Assembly (NCBI RefSeq): GCF_037027585.1 | Contig: NZ_JAXCLE010000009.1 | Span: forward strand, 1 to 64,000 | Source of the DNA: Solibacillus ferritrahens | GTDB lineage: Bacteria; Bacillota; Bacilli; Bacillales_A; Planococcaceae | Reading direction: 5' to 3' | DNA: 64,000 bases | Notes under the pieces: generated by a model | Told to the model about the DNA's origin: nothing | What the model saw: the letters and a program-made list of their open reading frames with translations, nothing else | Database searches by the model: none | Shown here: positions 29,243-37,533 of the stretch, piece by piece | How positions within the stretch are numbered: position 1 is the first letter of the stretch | Layout of the letters: every line of letters begins with the position of its first letter | Program-made: the position numbers and the translations under genes

Positions 29243-29430
29243 AATAAGCGGAGTATTTCCCCTTATTTTCAGAATTCCGCTCATTTTAAGTGAAATAAAG
29301 GAAGTAATTCCGGTTATTTACATGAAATTCTTTAAATTACATGCTTTTTTAATCAATAGGCGTAATATCTCCGCTTATTTTGGTTGTTTTTTCGTTAAAT
29401 TAATAATTAAGCGGAATTTGTCCGTCTATT
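29243..29430. repeat. Palindrome array, copy C (diverged, four units)
   Basis: Four 25-bp units at 29243-29267, 29294-29318, 29355-29379 and 29406-29430, again spaced 51, 61 and 51 bp. Unit sequences are diverged from copies A and B but keep the AATAA...TTATT ends and GG...CC core. The central spacer contains its own palindrome around 29320-29343 (CATG...CATG). Confidence 0.85.
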
Positions 29431-29450
29431 TTGCGCACTATAGCAAACCC

Positions 29451-29491
29451 AAAAATGCCAATATTCTCCTTGAGGGAAATGGCATTTTTTT
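29451..29491 (+). terminator. Terminator downstream of nif3
   Basis: AAAAATGCCA (29451-29460) pairs with TGGCATTTTT (from 29480), followed by TTT. It lies 226 bp after the nif3 stop, beyond the palindrome array, so the array would be transcribed. Confidence 0.75.
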
Positions 29492-29501
29492 GCTGGCATA
29501 G

Positions 29502-29680
29502 AAAATTGATTTCCATTCCGGGACGCTTTCCGCGGGCACGGCCTGAGCCTGTAGTCTCAGGCGTCGGTGCTCCTGCGGTTACTCGTCGCAAAATAAATTT
29601 TGCTGTTCCCGCAGGAAGCTTTGCTTGTAGCGAAAGGCGTTAGCCGTCAGCTACACTCGCCCTCCATTCCAATCAATTTT
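29502..29680. repeat. Intergenic repeat with terminal inverted repeats, copy 1
   Basis: Bounded by AAAATTGATT (29502-29511) and AATCAATTTT (29671-29680). The GC-rich interior contains CGCTTTCCGCGGGCACGGCC and CTCAGGCGTCGG-type segments shared with copy 2 at 48739-48878. Similarity continues past the right end to about 29747, sharing TCTCTACTT..GTCCC. I recall CTTTCCGCGGGCACGGCC-type repeats from many Bacillaceae genomes. No coding potential. Confidence 0.85.
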
Positions 29681-29760
29681 TAAAGTATCGTTTTTTTATT
29701 AAGGATCTTTTCCTTAATCAATGAAATCTCTACTTCTGTCCCAGCCCCTTTAATTTTGAA

Positions 29761-31575
29761 TTAATTTTTTTCCGGCTGCTGCATTAAATAAGGATACGAC
29801 ACTACTAATCCCAGTAAATAAATGACAACCAAAAAATAGAGAGGAAGCAAGTGGATGAATGCTGTATAACCGATTGCAAAGTGTGTACCTATACCTGCTA
29901 AAAAGGCGGGAAGGGCACCGAAAGCATACGTAAACCATAACCAGCGTTCCCCAGCGCGAAATCCCCAAAGTGATAAACATAATACAAGGATACCTACACT
30001 AATAAGTGCACTGCCAAACCCAGCACGATCATGTGCAATCACTGGTATTAACATGTCGCTTATAGATTGCAGCATTTCAACAGGCATACATAAAAAGCTA
30101 ATATCGGTTGAAACAAATACTTTTGTGATACCAATGAATGAAATCACGACTCCGCCGGCCAACAGTAAAAAGCCGAGCATAACGAACAGCAGTTGCCCAT
30201 AAACACCACGCATCCAAATCCGGTCATTTGTGTCATGCCAAGATTGCGGGCTGCGGTTTGCTGTTTTGCTTTCCCGCCAGCTCAGTGCATAAAGAGGCAG
30301 CAAGAGTAGCCAAAAAAGTCCGTGCAGCCAATCAAAATAACCATAGCCTATAAATAATAAAATGCCTAAAAATCCAGTTATTGCTGCACTATGAAAAGTT
30401 ACTTTGGCCCAGTGCAGCTGACGCCTTATCCCGAAATAGGCAAGCGACATATATAGAATACTTGCAGAAATCATCGTGCCAGCGAGTGACATCCGGTCAT
30501 GTGCCATAAAGGCTAAAATCTGTGGATTAATGAGATTTAATTGTTGATGCGTTAAACCGATAAAATTTTCATCATAATTTAAAATGACGGTAGTAAGTGC
30601 AAAATATTGTGCAATTAAGCCACCGATCAAAATGGCAAGCCCGAATAAAAATGACCAATGCCAGCTCTGTGATGAGCTATGGATCTCTTTTTCATAGAGT
30701 AGCCGTTCATGAATCCTTTTTGGTAAGCCAGGACCTGTTTTTACATAACCTTCTGAAAGCATGATTAAGTCCGTACCGTATTCCTTTAAACATAGTGCCT
30801 GTGATGGCGACTCTACTCCACCTCTAGTAACGATAGGGTAGTCAGGAAAGGACTTTTTTAATTCCTGTACAGCTTGTTGCAATAATGGGAAAGCATTACT
30901 GTGTTCACTGTAATGGTCTTTGGTAGCTGTAATAGGGGCATCGATAACAAAGCCACGCACTATTGCTGGAACTTGCCTAATCGTTTTTGCTGAATCCACT
31001 GAAACTATTTGATATAGAGTTGCCCCTATATCCAAATCGAGTTGCGCAATCTGATCTGAATATAGAAAGAATCCCTCTACATATGGGGTAAGCTGTGTTA
31101 TGCATGTGTACAATTCTTGCTTACTTAAGTTTTCGTCGAAGCGGGCAAACAGTGGTATACGAATATTTTTCGTAATTACTAGTTTTAACACATTTTTTAG
31201 CAGTACTTTTTCCTCTGTATGGGAAAATGAGATATGCTGATCGTGCCATTGAGGTGGTAGCTGTACTGCAGGCTTTTTAACTACTATAGGGCCTATTTCA
31301 ATAAAATTAAAGCCAAGTTCCTGAAAAGCGGTTACCCCAGTAAGTTGGGGGTCCAATTTACTGCTAAGACCTATTGGTGAATTAAAGTGAGTACCGTTTA
31401 CCTGTTGCTTCAAAAGTGGGTTAGTTCGGTTGTGACCTAAAAATTCGATGAGGTGCTTTCCACCGGGAATGGCAGCAATAGTCCGCATGGAATGATGGAT
31501 AAATTGCCTACTGTTTTTCGCTTCCATCTTAGATAAAGCTATCTTTTTTAAAGGATGATAGGACCAATCAGGCAT
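29761..31575 (-). CDS. DHODH-like domain fused to a duplicated membrane domain
   Basis: A 604-residue two-part protein. Residues about 30-295 resemble class 2 dihydroorotate dehydrogenase: NSPIGLSSKLDPQLTGVTAF, FNFIEIGPIVVKKP, IPLFARFDENLS, and the flavin-phosphate loop IVTRGGVESPSQA near 248-260. The catalytic SPN segment and the usual FDKN Lys are not visible, so orotate chemistry is doubtful. Residues about 305-595 form about eight or nine membrane helices in two related halves, each with AHDR (358-361 and 514-517) followed by a Gly-rich helix and a later GY...H...LPLY. Such a fusion is unusual. Monocistronic. Confidence 0.75.
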   Translation of the reverse strand: MPDWSYHPLKKIALSKMEAKNSRQFIHHSMRTIAAIPGGKHLIEFLGHNRTNPLLKQQVNGTHFNSPIGLSSKLDPQLTGVTAFQELGFNFIEIGPIVVKKPAVQLPPQWHDQHISFSHTEEKVLLKNVLKLVITKNIRIPLFARFDENLSKQELYTCITQLTPYVEGFFLYSDQIAQLDLDIGATLYQIVSVDSAKTIRQVPAIVRGFVIDAPITATKDHYSEHSNAFPLLQQAVQELKKSFPDYPIVTRGGVESPSQALCLKEYGTDLIMLSEGYVKTGPGLPKRIHERLLYEKEIHSSSQSWHWSFLFGLAILIGGLIAQYFALTTVILNYDENFIGLTHQQLNLINPQILAFMAHDRMSLAGTMISASILYMSLAYFGIRRQLHWAKVTFHSAAITGFLGILLFIGYGYFDWLHGLFWLLLLPLYALSWRESKTANRSPQSWHDTNDRIWMRGVYGQLLFVMLGFLLLAGGVVISFIGITKVFVSTDISFLCMPVEMLQSISDMLIPVIAHDRAGFGSALISVGILVLCLSLWGFRAGERWLWFTYAFGALPAFLAGIGTHFAIGYTAFIHLLPLYFLVVIYLLGLVVSYPYLMQQPEKN

Positions 31576-31660
31576 TTGAAGTCACCCCATTTTTGTTTTA
31601 TTTCCAGTTTACCATACGGAAAAGGTATATTTGGAAACTGATTTTATGTAATAGTATAGA

Positions 31661-31705
31661 GGAAAAAATCGATTATATCGCCGATGAGCAATATAATCGA
31701 TTTAC
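31661..31705 (-). terminator. Terminator of ispH
   Basis: AAATCGATTATAT (complement of 31691-31703) pairs with ATATAATCGATTT (complement of 31666-31678), with T-rich flanks on both sides. It could act in both directions. Confidence 0.85.
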
Positions 31706-31729
31706 GTTTTTTTTGGAAGTCCTCATAGA

Positions 31730-32698
31730 TTAGTGAGGCATAATTTTTTCTACTGGCTTTGGTGTTTTGATCTTCGGTAAAATTTTATCCAACGTTACCG
31801 AACGTACAATTTCGTGTGTTGCCGGATCGTTTTTATCGAATTTCTCCAAAAATGCAATGACTTCCTTTACGATTGGTGTTGGTGTTGAAGCTCCGGCTGT
31901 AACCGCAACTGTTTCAACATTTTCCAACCACTCGATTTGGAGCTCTGAAATATCGGAAATGCGGTAAGACGGGGTACCTGCTATTTCCACTGATACTTGA
32001 GTTAAACGGTTAGAGTTGTTTGATTTTGGGTCTCCGACAACGATTAATAAATCAGAAGCCCCGGCTTGGTCAGCTACTGCTTCTTGACGAACTTGTGTCG
32101 CTAAACAAATTTCTTTGTGTACTTCTACATGTGGAAATTTCTCTTTTAAACTATCCATTAGGAAAGCTACATCCCATTGGCTCATCGTCGTTTGGTTCGT
32201 AACGAGAATTTTTTGGTTTTCAAATGATAGATTATCAATATCTTTCATCGATTGGACTAAGTGAACATGGTCCGGAGCTACACCAATAGCGCCTTCTGGT
32301 TCTGGATGTCCTTTTTTACCGATGTAAATAATGTCATAACCTTCTGCTGTTTTTTCGCGAATTAAATCATGTGTAACCGTAACGTCCGGACATGTGGCAT
32401 CAATTGATACCAATCCTTTACGCTTCGCAATTTCACGTATTTCCGGTGATACCCCATGTGCTGTAAAAATAACCGTCCCTTGTTCTACCTGCTCAATAAT
32501 ATCTTTTCTGTTATCGCCATCAAGCGTAATAATACCATCCTGTTCAAATGCATCTGTTACATGTTTATTGTGGACAATCATACCTAAAATATAGATTGGT
32601 CTTGGTAATGACTTGTCAAGTGCAGCATTGCGAGCGATTACCATAGCGTCAACTACGCCATAGCAGTAACCACGCGGATTAATTTTAATTACTTTCAT
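31730..32698 (-). CDS. ispH: 4-Hydroxy-3-methylbut-2-enyl diphosphate reductase IspH
   Basis: A 322-residue iron-sulfur enzyme, last step of the MEP isoprenoid pathway (HMBPP to IPP and DMAPP). The three cluster cysteines are C12 (PRGYCYGV), C103 (DATCP) and C198 (KEICLATQ). Substrate-binding IVHNKHV, FTAHGVSP and KSNNSNRL are present. AAGGAG precedes the ATG. It is on the minus strand here, transcribed away from the nif3 side. Confidence 0.97.
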   Translation of the reverse strand: MKVIKINPRGYCYGVVDAMVIARNAALDKSLPRPIYILGMIVHNKHVTDAFEQDGIITLDGDNRKDIIEQVEQGTVIFTAHGVSPEIREIAKRKGLVSIDATCPDVTVTHDLIREKTAEGYDIIYIGKKGHPEPEGAIGVAPDHVHLVQSMKDIDNLSFENQKILVTNQTTMSQWDVAFLMDSLKEKFPHVEVHKEICLATQVRQEAVADQAGASDLLIVVGDPKSNNSNRLTQVSVEIAGTPSYRISDISELQIEWLENVETVAVTAGASTPTPIVKEVIAFLEKFDKNDPATHEIVRSVTLDKILPKIKTPKPVEKIMPH

Positions 32699-32895
32699 TT
32701 TACGTAACTCCTTTCAAAGCCCTGTAAGTTCATTATATAGGACGTATATACTTTATTCAAAGTTCGCTTACTGAATTTGATAACAAATTATGAAGTAGGC
32801 TGCTAAAGAAAGAGACTAAGCACGAATCACATGGAGAAACCGTATGAGTTTGCTATAATGAAAGAAATAAATGGAAGTAAAGCGGGGGGAGTGAC

Positions 32896-33174
32896 ATGGT
32901 GTTTTCTTTTTTTAAACGTAGCAAAACAAAAGAGTTAAAAAATCAGGTTGAGTTTTGCATGACAAATTTATCGCTCGGTGCAGCAGATGTATATGATGTA
33001 TTGGTCGAAAGAGATGATGTAGAAATTACTGAATTAGGCTGTACATCCAACTGTGAAATATGTGAAGCCAATCTTTTTACTATAGTTAATGGCGATATTA
33101 TTAAAGCGGAAGATTCTCAGCAATTGCTGGATTTAGTTGAAAGAGAGTTGGAAGAAAACTCTGTCCTATCTTAA
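32896..33174 (+). CDS. YuzB-like DUF1450 protein
   Basis: A 92-residue small protein of the DUF1450/YuzB family. VEFCMTNLSLGAADVYDVL and the CTSNCEICE cysteine cluster are characteristic and hint at metal or redox binding, but no function is established. It is slightly longer at the N-terminus (MVFSFFKRSKTKELKN) than YuzB. GGGGGGAG precedes the ATG. Confidence 0.85.
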   Translation: MVFSFFKRSKTKELKNQVEFCMTNLSLGAADVYDVLVERDDVEITELGCTSNCEICEANLFTIVNGDIIKAEDSQQLLDLVERELEENSVLS

Positions 33175-33271
33175 GTTCACTTGTTTTAAATAATTTCAAT
33201 AGGGAAGAAATATTACGGAAATGAAAAAAATATTTTTATTTCAAATTGTTCATTAGAGGAGTGTTTCTTTC

Positions 33272-33322
33272 ATGACAAATGTTGAAAATAAACAAGTTGG
33301 TGGCACACCCGCACAAACGTAA
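33272..33322 (+). other. Interrupted leader of the SDR gene (in-frame TAA)
   Basis: An ATG at 33272 with AGAGGAG 10 nt upstream opens a frame reading MTNVENKQVGGTPAQT then TAA at 33320-33322, and continues in frame as PSQPGIESEMNPLP into the dehydrogenase. YhxC/YdaD-type dehydrogenases usually have such a Gln/Pro-rich leader. A single C-to-T change (CAA to TAA) explains the stop. Confidence 0.8.
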
Positions 33323-33349
33323 CCATCCCAGCCTGGTATCGAAAGTGAA

Positions 33350-34144
33350 ATGAATCCCTTGCCAACGCAGCCTTATGATTATATAGGCAGCAATAAGCTA
33401 AAAGGGAAAGTAGCGATTATTACAGGTGGCGATTCAGGAATTGGTCGAGCTGTAGCGGTTGCATATGCAAAAGAAGGTGCAAACCTTGTCATAAACTATT
33501 TGGAAAAAGAACAATCTGATGCGGAAGATACAAAACGCATTGTTGAAAAAGAAGGTATTAAAGCCATTTTGGTTGAAGGGGACATTGCAGACTATGAAAC
33601 AAGTAAAAAGCTTGTTCAGTCAGCGATTGATCATTTCGGTCAAATTAATATTGTTGTCAATAATGCAGCGGTTCAATATCCGGTAGATTCATTTTTGGAT
33701 ATTACAGTAGAGCAATGGGACAAAACGTTCCGTACAAATATTGATAGCATGTTTTATTTAAGTAAGGAAGTCCTCCCACATTTGGGACAGGGAGATTCCA
33801 TTATATGTACGACATCCGTCAATGCATATAGAGGACATTCTATTTTAATCGATTATACAGCGACTAAAGGAGCTATCGTAGGCTTTGTAAGAAGTCTCGC
33901 ACAAAATGTAGCAGACAAAGGAATTCGAGTTAATATGGTTGCCCCAGGACCTATTTGGACGCCATTAATCCCATCAACCTTTGATGCAAGCCAAGTTGAA
34001 GAGTTTGGTACAGATACACCATTGAAACGACCTGGTCAACCGAGTGAGCTGGCGGGATCGTATGTTTTATTGGCATCTCAGGATGGCTCATATATTACAG
34101 GACAGTGTATTCATGTAAACGGTGGAAGTATAATGAGTTCTTAA
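33350..34144 (+). CDS. Short-chain dehydrogenase/reductase (general-stress type)
   Basis: A 264-residue classical SDR. The cofactor loop ITGGDSGIGRAVA, NNAA, catalytic Ser (CTTSVN) and YTATK are intact. Close families (YhxC, YdaD, glucose-1-dehydrogenase-like) are stress-induced; the substrate is unknown. The frame continues upstream into a leader cut by a TAA (33320-33322). Translation could restart at ATG 33350, but only a weak GAAAGTGAA precedes it. The gene may therefore be poorly expressed or a recent pseudogene. Confidence 0.85.
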   Translation: MNPLPTQPYDYIGSNKLKGKVAIITGGDSGIGRAVAVAYAKEGANLVINYLEKEQSDAEDTKRIVEKEGIKAILVEGDIADYETSKKLVQSAIDHFGQINIVVNNAAVQYPVDSFLDITVEQWDKTFRTNIDSMFYLSKEVLPHLGQGDSIICTTSVNAYRGHSILIDYTATKGAIVGFVRSLAQNVADKGIRVNMVAPGPIWTPLIPSTFDASQVEEFGTDTPLKRPGQPSELAGSYVLLASQDGSYITGQCIHVNGGSIMSS

Positions 34145-34167
34145 AAAAGAATATATGATGAAATAAT

Positions 34168-34253
34168 AAACTACCCCATATTCGAATTAGAGGTGACTCG
34201 TTACTTAATTGACGAATCACCCCTAATTTGTTAAATGTGGGGTAGTTTTTTTG
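34168..34253 (+). terminator. Long terminator after SDR gene
   Basis: AACTACCCCA pairs with TGGGGTAGTT, with an inner stem ATTAG-A-GGTGA...TCACC-C-CTAAT, followed by TTTTTTT. It also suits the convergent yqfQ. Confidence 0.9.
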
Positions 34254-34259
34254 TTGTTA

Positions 34260-34796
34260 TTAGTCAAAGGGTGGCTGAAATATCATTGGTCGGGAAGGTT
34301 TTGTTGCTATAGGTTGAACCGGCTCAGGATTTTGTCTTGACCCTCTACCTCTGCCGGACCGTTCTCTCTGCGACCGTTCTCCAGGTGTTGTATCTCCCCT
34401 AGGACGTTCTGTTGGCATAGCAACAGTGGATGATTCAAGTGGATCCGGAGAATCTTTGAAACCTCTGTACATACGCCATAAAGCTGGCAAATTTTTAAAC
34501 ATTGGAGCAGCTTGCTGAATATAAGGGGTGAACTTTTGTGCATTACTAAATAAAGAGTTTGCTCCTGCTAAAAAACCTTCTAGCCTAGGTGCACCTGCTG
34601 CAACACCAGCAGCACCTGCCGCGGCAGCAGCGCCTGCAGCATCCATAGGTATTTGTGGCGGCATTTGCATTGGCATTTGGTTCATCATTGGTGTCCGCAT
34701 CATATAAGGTGCATACATTGGAAAACGTGGTGCAACAGGTGCAGCAGGCATTTGATTCATCATACCTTGAGGTGGAAAATAATAGGGTGGGCGCAT
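34260..34796 (-). CDS. yqfQ: YqfQ/VrrA-like low-complexity protein
   Basis: A 178-residue protein in the position of yqfQ, between ispH and cshB. The N-terminus is rich in Met, Pro and Gln (GMMNQMPAAP), then an Ala/Gly tract (near 50-70), a short conserved core (LEGFLAGANSLFSNAQKF, FKNLPALWRMYRGFKDS), and an Arg/Ser/Pro-rich tail. I chose the ATG at the complement of 34794-34796 because AAAGGAG lies just upstream. Function unknown. Repeat-prone coding tracts are a known trait of the family (vrrA in B. anthracis). Confidence 0.75.
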   Translation of the reverse strand: MRPPYYFPPQGMMNQMPAAPVAPRFPMYAPYMMRTPMMNQMPMQMPPQIPMDAAGAAAAAGAAGVAAGAPRLEGFLAGANSLFSNAQKFTPYIQQAAPMFKNLPALWRMYRGFKDSPDPLESSTVAMPTERPRGDTTPGERSQRERSGRGRGSRQNPEPVQPIATKPSRPMIFQPPFD

Positions 34797-34844
34797 AATG
34801 AACTCCTTTCTTAATGTCCTCATGAAATTGTAATTTCTTTTATG

Positions 34845-35010
34845 CCTCGGCGTAATTGCTTCCAGATTTTTTTAAGATACTAAAAAAATCTATGACATGC
34901 GCCGGGGTCTTTCTTCATTCAGTGGGCGCCTTAGACACCTGCTGAGCCTAACAAAACCAAGCATTCATTAGCCCCTTGAAGATGAGAGTGATTTTTGCTG
35001 AATGAAGAAA
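34845..35010. repeat. Compound inverted-repeat element between yqfQ and cshB
   Basis: Two adjacent fold-back units. Unit 1: CCTCGGCG (845-852 of this kilobase) pairs with CGCCGGGG (900-907), enclosing AGATTTTTTT (864-873) paired with AAAAAAATCT (882-891). Unit 2: TTTCTTCATTCAG (34910-34922) pairs perfectly with CTGAATGAAGAAA (34998-35010) around a 75-nt loop. No open reading frame. It resembles dispersed intergenic elements I recall from Lysinibacillus-like genomes; only one copy is in this window. Confidence 0.65.
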
Positions 35011-35025
35011 ATTCATCTCAACTGT

Positions 35026-35055
35026 TTGACGTTGAAACTATTTATAAGTTATGAT
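35026..35055 (+). promoter_or_regulatory. Probable promoter of cshB
   Basis: TTGACG (35026-35031), 18-bp spacer, TATGAT (35050-35055), 65 bp before the ATG. Confidence 0.55.
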
Positions 35056-35120
35056 ATGCAGATGGTCACTTAAATGTACGAAACATGGTACAATAGGAAA
35101 GATGTAAGGAGGTACGAAAC

Positions 35121-36437
35121 ATGTCAAAATATACTGATTATCAATTCAAGCCATTTTTGCAGGACGCCATTGCAAAGCTTGGATTTACAGAACCGACACC
35201 AATTCAAAAAGAAATAATTCCACTCGTACTAAAAGGAAAGAGTGCGATTGGACAAGCTCATACAGGTACAGGGAAAACACATAGTTTTTTATTGCCAATT
35301 GTTGAGCGTATTGTAGAAGAAAAACAAGAAGTACAGGCCGTAATTACTTCACCAACACGTGAATTAGCCCAACAGATTTTTGATGCATTAAATCAACTTG
35401 TTGAAGGAACGGAAATTTCAACGAAGTTATTTATCGGAGGTACGGATAAACAACGTACAATTGACCGCTTAAAAACTCAACCACAAATTGTTGTTGGTAC
35501 ACCAGGACGCATTAGGGATCTAGTGAAAGAAAATGCGCTACTCGTACACACGGCACCAATACTTGTGGTGGATGAAGCAGATTTAGCATTTGATATGGGA
35601 TTCATTGAAGAAATTGACGGATTTGCTTCCGCAATGCCTGAAAAGCTTGAAATGTTTGTGTTCTCCGCAACCATTCCAGAAAAATTAAAACCATTCCTAA
35701 AAAAATATATGGATGCACCTATCCATATTCATATGAATGACAAACGCCCTGTAGCTGAAGGAATTAACTTCCTATTAGTACCTGTGCGTTCTAAGTCACG
35801 TAATACCCGCCTGCTTGAAGTTATGAAAGCAATCAATCCATTTTTAGCTGTTATTTTCTGTAACACACGTAAAAATGCAGAGGCTGTAGCGAACTTCTTA
35901 GCTGAAGAAGGTATTCGTGCCGGTCAAATTCACGGAGATTTAAGCCCGCGTGATCGTAAAAAAATGATGAAACAAGTTCGTGATTTAGAATTCCAATACA
36001 TCGTTGCAACAGACTTAGCTGCACGTGGTATCGATATTCAAGGTATTTCACACGTTATTAACTACGAAATCCCGGAAGATTTAGAATTCTTCATTCACCG
36101 AGTGGGCCGTACAGCCCGTGCAGGTACAAAAGGGACAGCCATTACTTTGTTCCAGCCTGAAGATGAAGATGCAGTAGTACGCATCGAAAAAATGGGTATT
36201 CCATTTGAGCAAAAAGATGTGAAAAATGGTGAATGGACAGACTTAAAAGACCGTCACCAGCGTGCAAATCGTAAGACTGAGCGGAAGCAAGATGAAATCG
36301 ATGTAAAAGCAAAAGCCCTCGTACGTAAGCCGAAGAAAGTAAAACCAGGCTATAAACGTAATATGAAGTGGGAAATGGAAAAAGTGAAGAAGCGCGAACG
36401 CCGTATTAAAGCGCGTCGTAATAATAGAGAACAATAA
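35121..36437 (+). CDS. cshB: DEAD-box RNA helicase CshB
   Basis: A 438-residue ATP-dependent RNA helicase (YqfR orthologue) acting in ribosome assembly, mRNA handling and cold adaptation. Q motif PTPIQKEI, motif I AHTGTGKT, PTRELAQQ, TPGR, VDEAD, SAT and HRVGRTARAG are all present. The C-terminal tail (about 385-438) is strongly basic, for RNA binding. AAGGAGG precedes the ATG. Confidence 0.95.
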   Translation: MSKYTDYQFKPFLQDAIAKLGFTEPTPIQKEIIPLVLKGKSAIGQAHTGTGKTHSFLLPIVERIVEEKQEVQAVITSPTRELAQQIFDALNQLVEGTEISTKLFIGGTDKQRTIDRLKTQPQIVVGTPGRIRDLVKENALLVHTAPILVVDEADLAFDMGFIEEIDGFASAMPEKLEMFVFSATIPEKLKPFLKKYMDAPIHIHMNDKRPVAEGINFLLVPVRSKSRNTRLLEVMKAINPFLAVIFCNTRKNAEAVANFLAEEGIRAGQIHGDLSPRDRKKMMKQVRDLEFQYIVATDLAARGIDIQGISHVINYEIPEDLEFFIHRVGRTARAGTKGTAITLFQPEDEDAVVRIEKMGIPFEQKDVKNGEWTDLKDRHQRANRKTERKQDEIDVKAKALVRKPKKVKPGYKRNMKWEMEKVKKRERRIKARRNNREQ

Positions 36438-36522
36438 ATAATTTTCGCAAGGGGCTGCTTAGAATGTATTTCTTTGCGGTCTCTTTTGTTTTTTATGGAC
36501 AGCAAATTTGGAGGGAAGAGTA

Positions 36523-37410
36523 ATGTTATTAGGTTCACATGTTTCAATGAGTGGTAAGAAAATGCTGTTAGGCGCTAGTGAAGAAGCATTAAGCTACGGT
36601 GCCAATACATTTATGATTTATACAGGTGCTCCTCAAAATACGCGCCGTAAACCGATTGAAGAGCTTAATATTATGAAGGGCTTACTTCATATGCAGGAAA
36701 ATAATATTTCGAATATTATTGTGCACGCACCATATATTATTAACTTAGGTAATACGACGAAGCCAGAAACATTTGAGCTAGGCGTAAATTTCTTGCAAGA
36801 AGAAATTAAACGAACAGCAGCATTAGAAGCGACGCAAATCGTTTTGCATCCAGGTGCTCATGTTGGTGCAGGTGTCGATGAAGGCATTGCACGAATTGTA
36901 GAAGGCTTAAACGAAGTACTGACACAAGACTACCCTGTGCAAATCGCATTGGAAACGATGGCTGGAAAAGGCTCTGAAATCGGTCGTACATTTGAAGAGT
37001 TAGCCCGTATTATAGATGGTGTAACGAATAATGAACGTTTATCAATTTGTATGGATACTTGTCATATTCACGACGCAGGTTATGATGTAGTGAATGATTT
37101 TGATGGGGTTTTAAATGAATTTGATAAAGTGATTGGTTTAGATCGTTTAAAAGTGATCCATGTTAATGATTCAAAAAATGTGCGCGGTGCAGCAAAAGAC
37201 CGCCATGAAAATATTGGATTTGGTGAAATTGGCTTTGATGCAATGAAATATATTGTTCATCATCCGCAACTAATGCATTTACCTAAAATATTGGAAACAC
37301 CATTTGTCGGTATTGATGCAAAAAATAAAAAAGCACCTTATTTACATGAAATTGCAATGCTACGTGATGGGGAATTCCGCCCAGCATTAATTGATCAATT
37401 GCGTAATTAA
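36523..37410 (+). CDS. nfo: Endonuclease IV (deoxyribonuclease IV)
   Basis: A 295-residue apurinic/apyrimidinic endonuclease (YqfS). The metal-binding motifs HPGAH, LETMAGKG, CMDTCHIHDAGYD, HVNDSKN and DRHENIGFGEIG are all intact. The ATG at 36523 has GGAGGG 7 nt upstream; an in-frame TTG at 36508 would overlap that site. It follows cshB as in Bacillus. Confidence 0.96.
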   Translation: MLLGSHVSMSGKKMLLGASEEALSYGANTFMIYTGAPQNTRRKPIEELNIMKGLLHMQENNISNIIVHAPYIINLGNTTKPETFELGVNFLQEEIKRTAALEATQIVLHPGAHVGAGVDEGIARIVEGLNEVLTQDYPVQIALETMAGKGSEIGRTFEELARIIDGVTNNERLSICMDTCHIHDAGYDVVNDFDGVLNEFDKVIGLDRLKVIHVNDSKNVRGAAKDRHENIGFGEIGFDAMKYIVHHPQLMHLPKILETPFVGIDAKNKKAPYLHEIAMLRDGEFRPALIDQLRN

Positions 37411-37422
37411 TAAGAATAAATG

Positions 37423-37462
37423 AACATACTTTGCACGAATTTGATGCAAAGTATGTTTTTTT
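37423..37462 (+). terminator. Terminator after nfo
   Basis: AACATACTTTGCA pairs perfectly with TGCAAAGTATGTT, followed by TTTTTT. Confidence 0.95.
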
Positions 37463-37533
37463 ACATTTTTTTATTACATTATTTGCTATAATTAATTAAC
37501 TGTAAATTTCAAAAATTAAACGGGGGTACTGTT

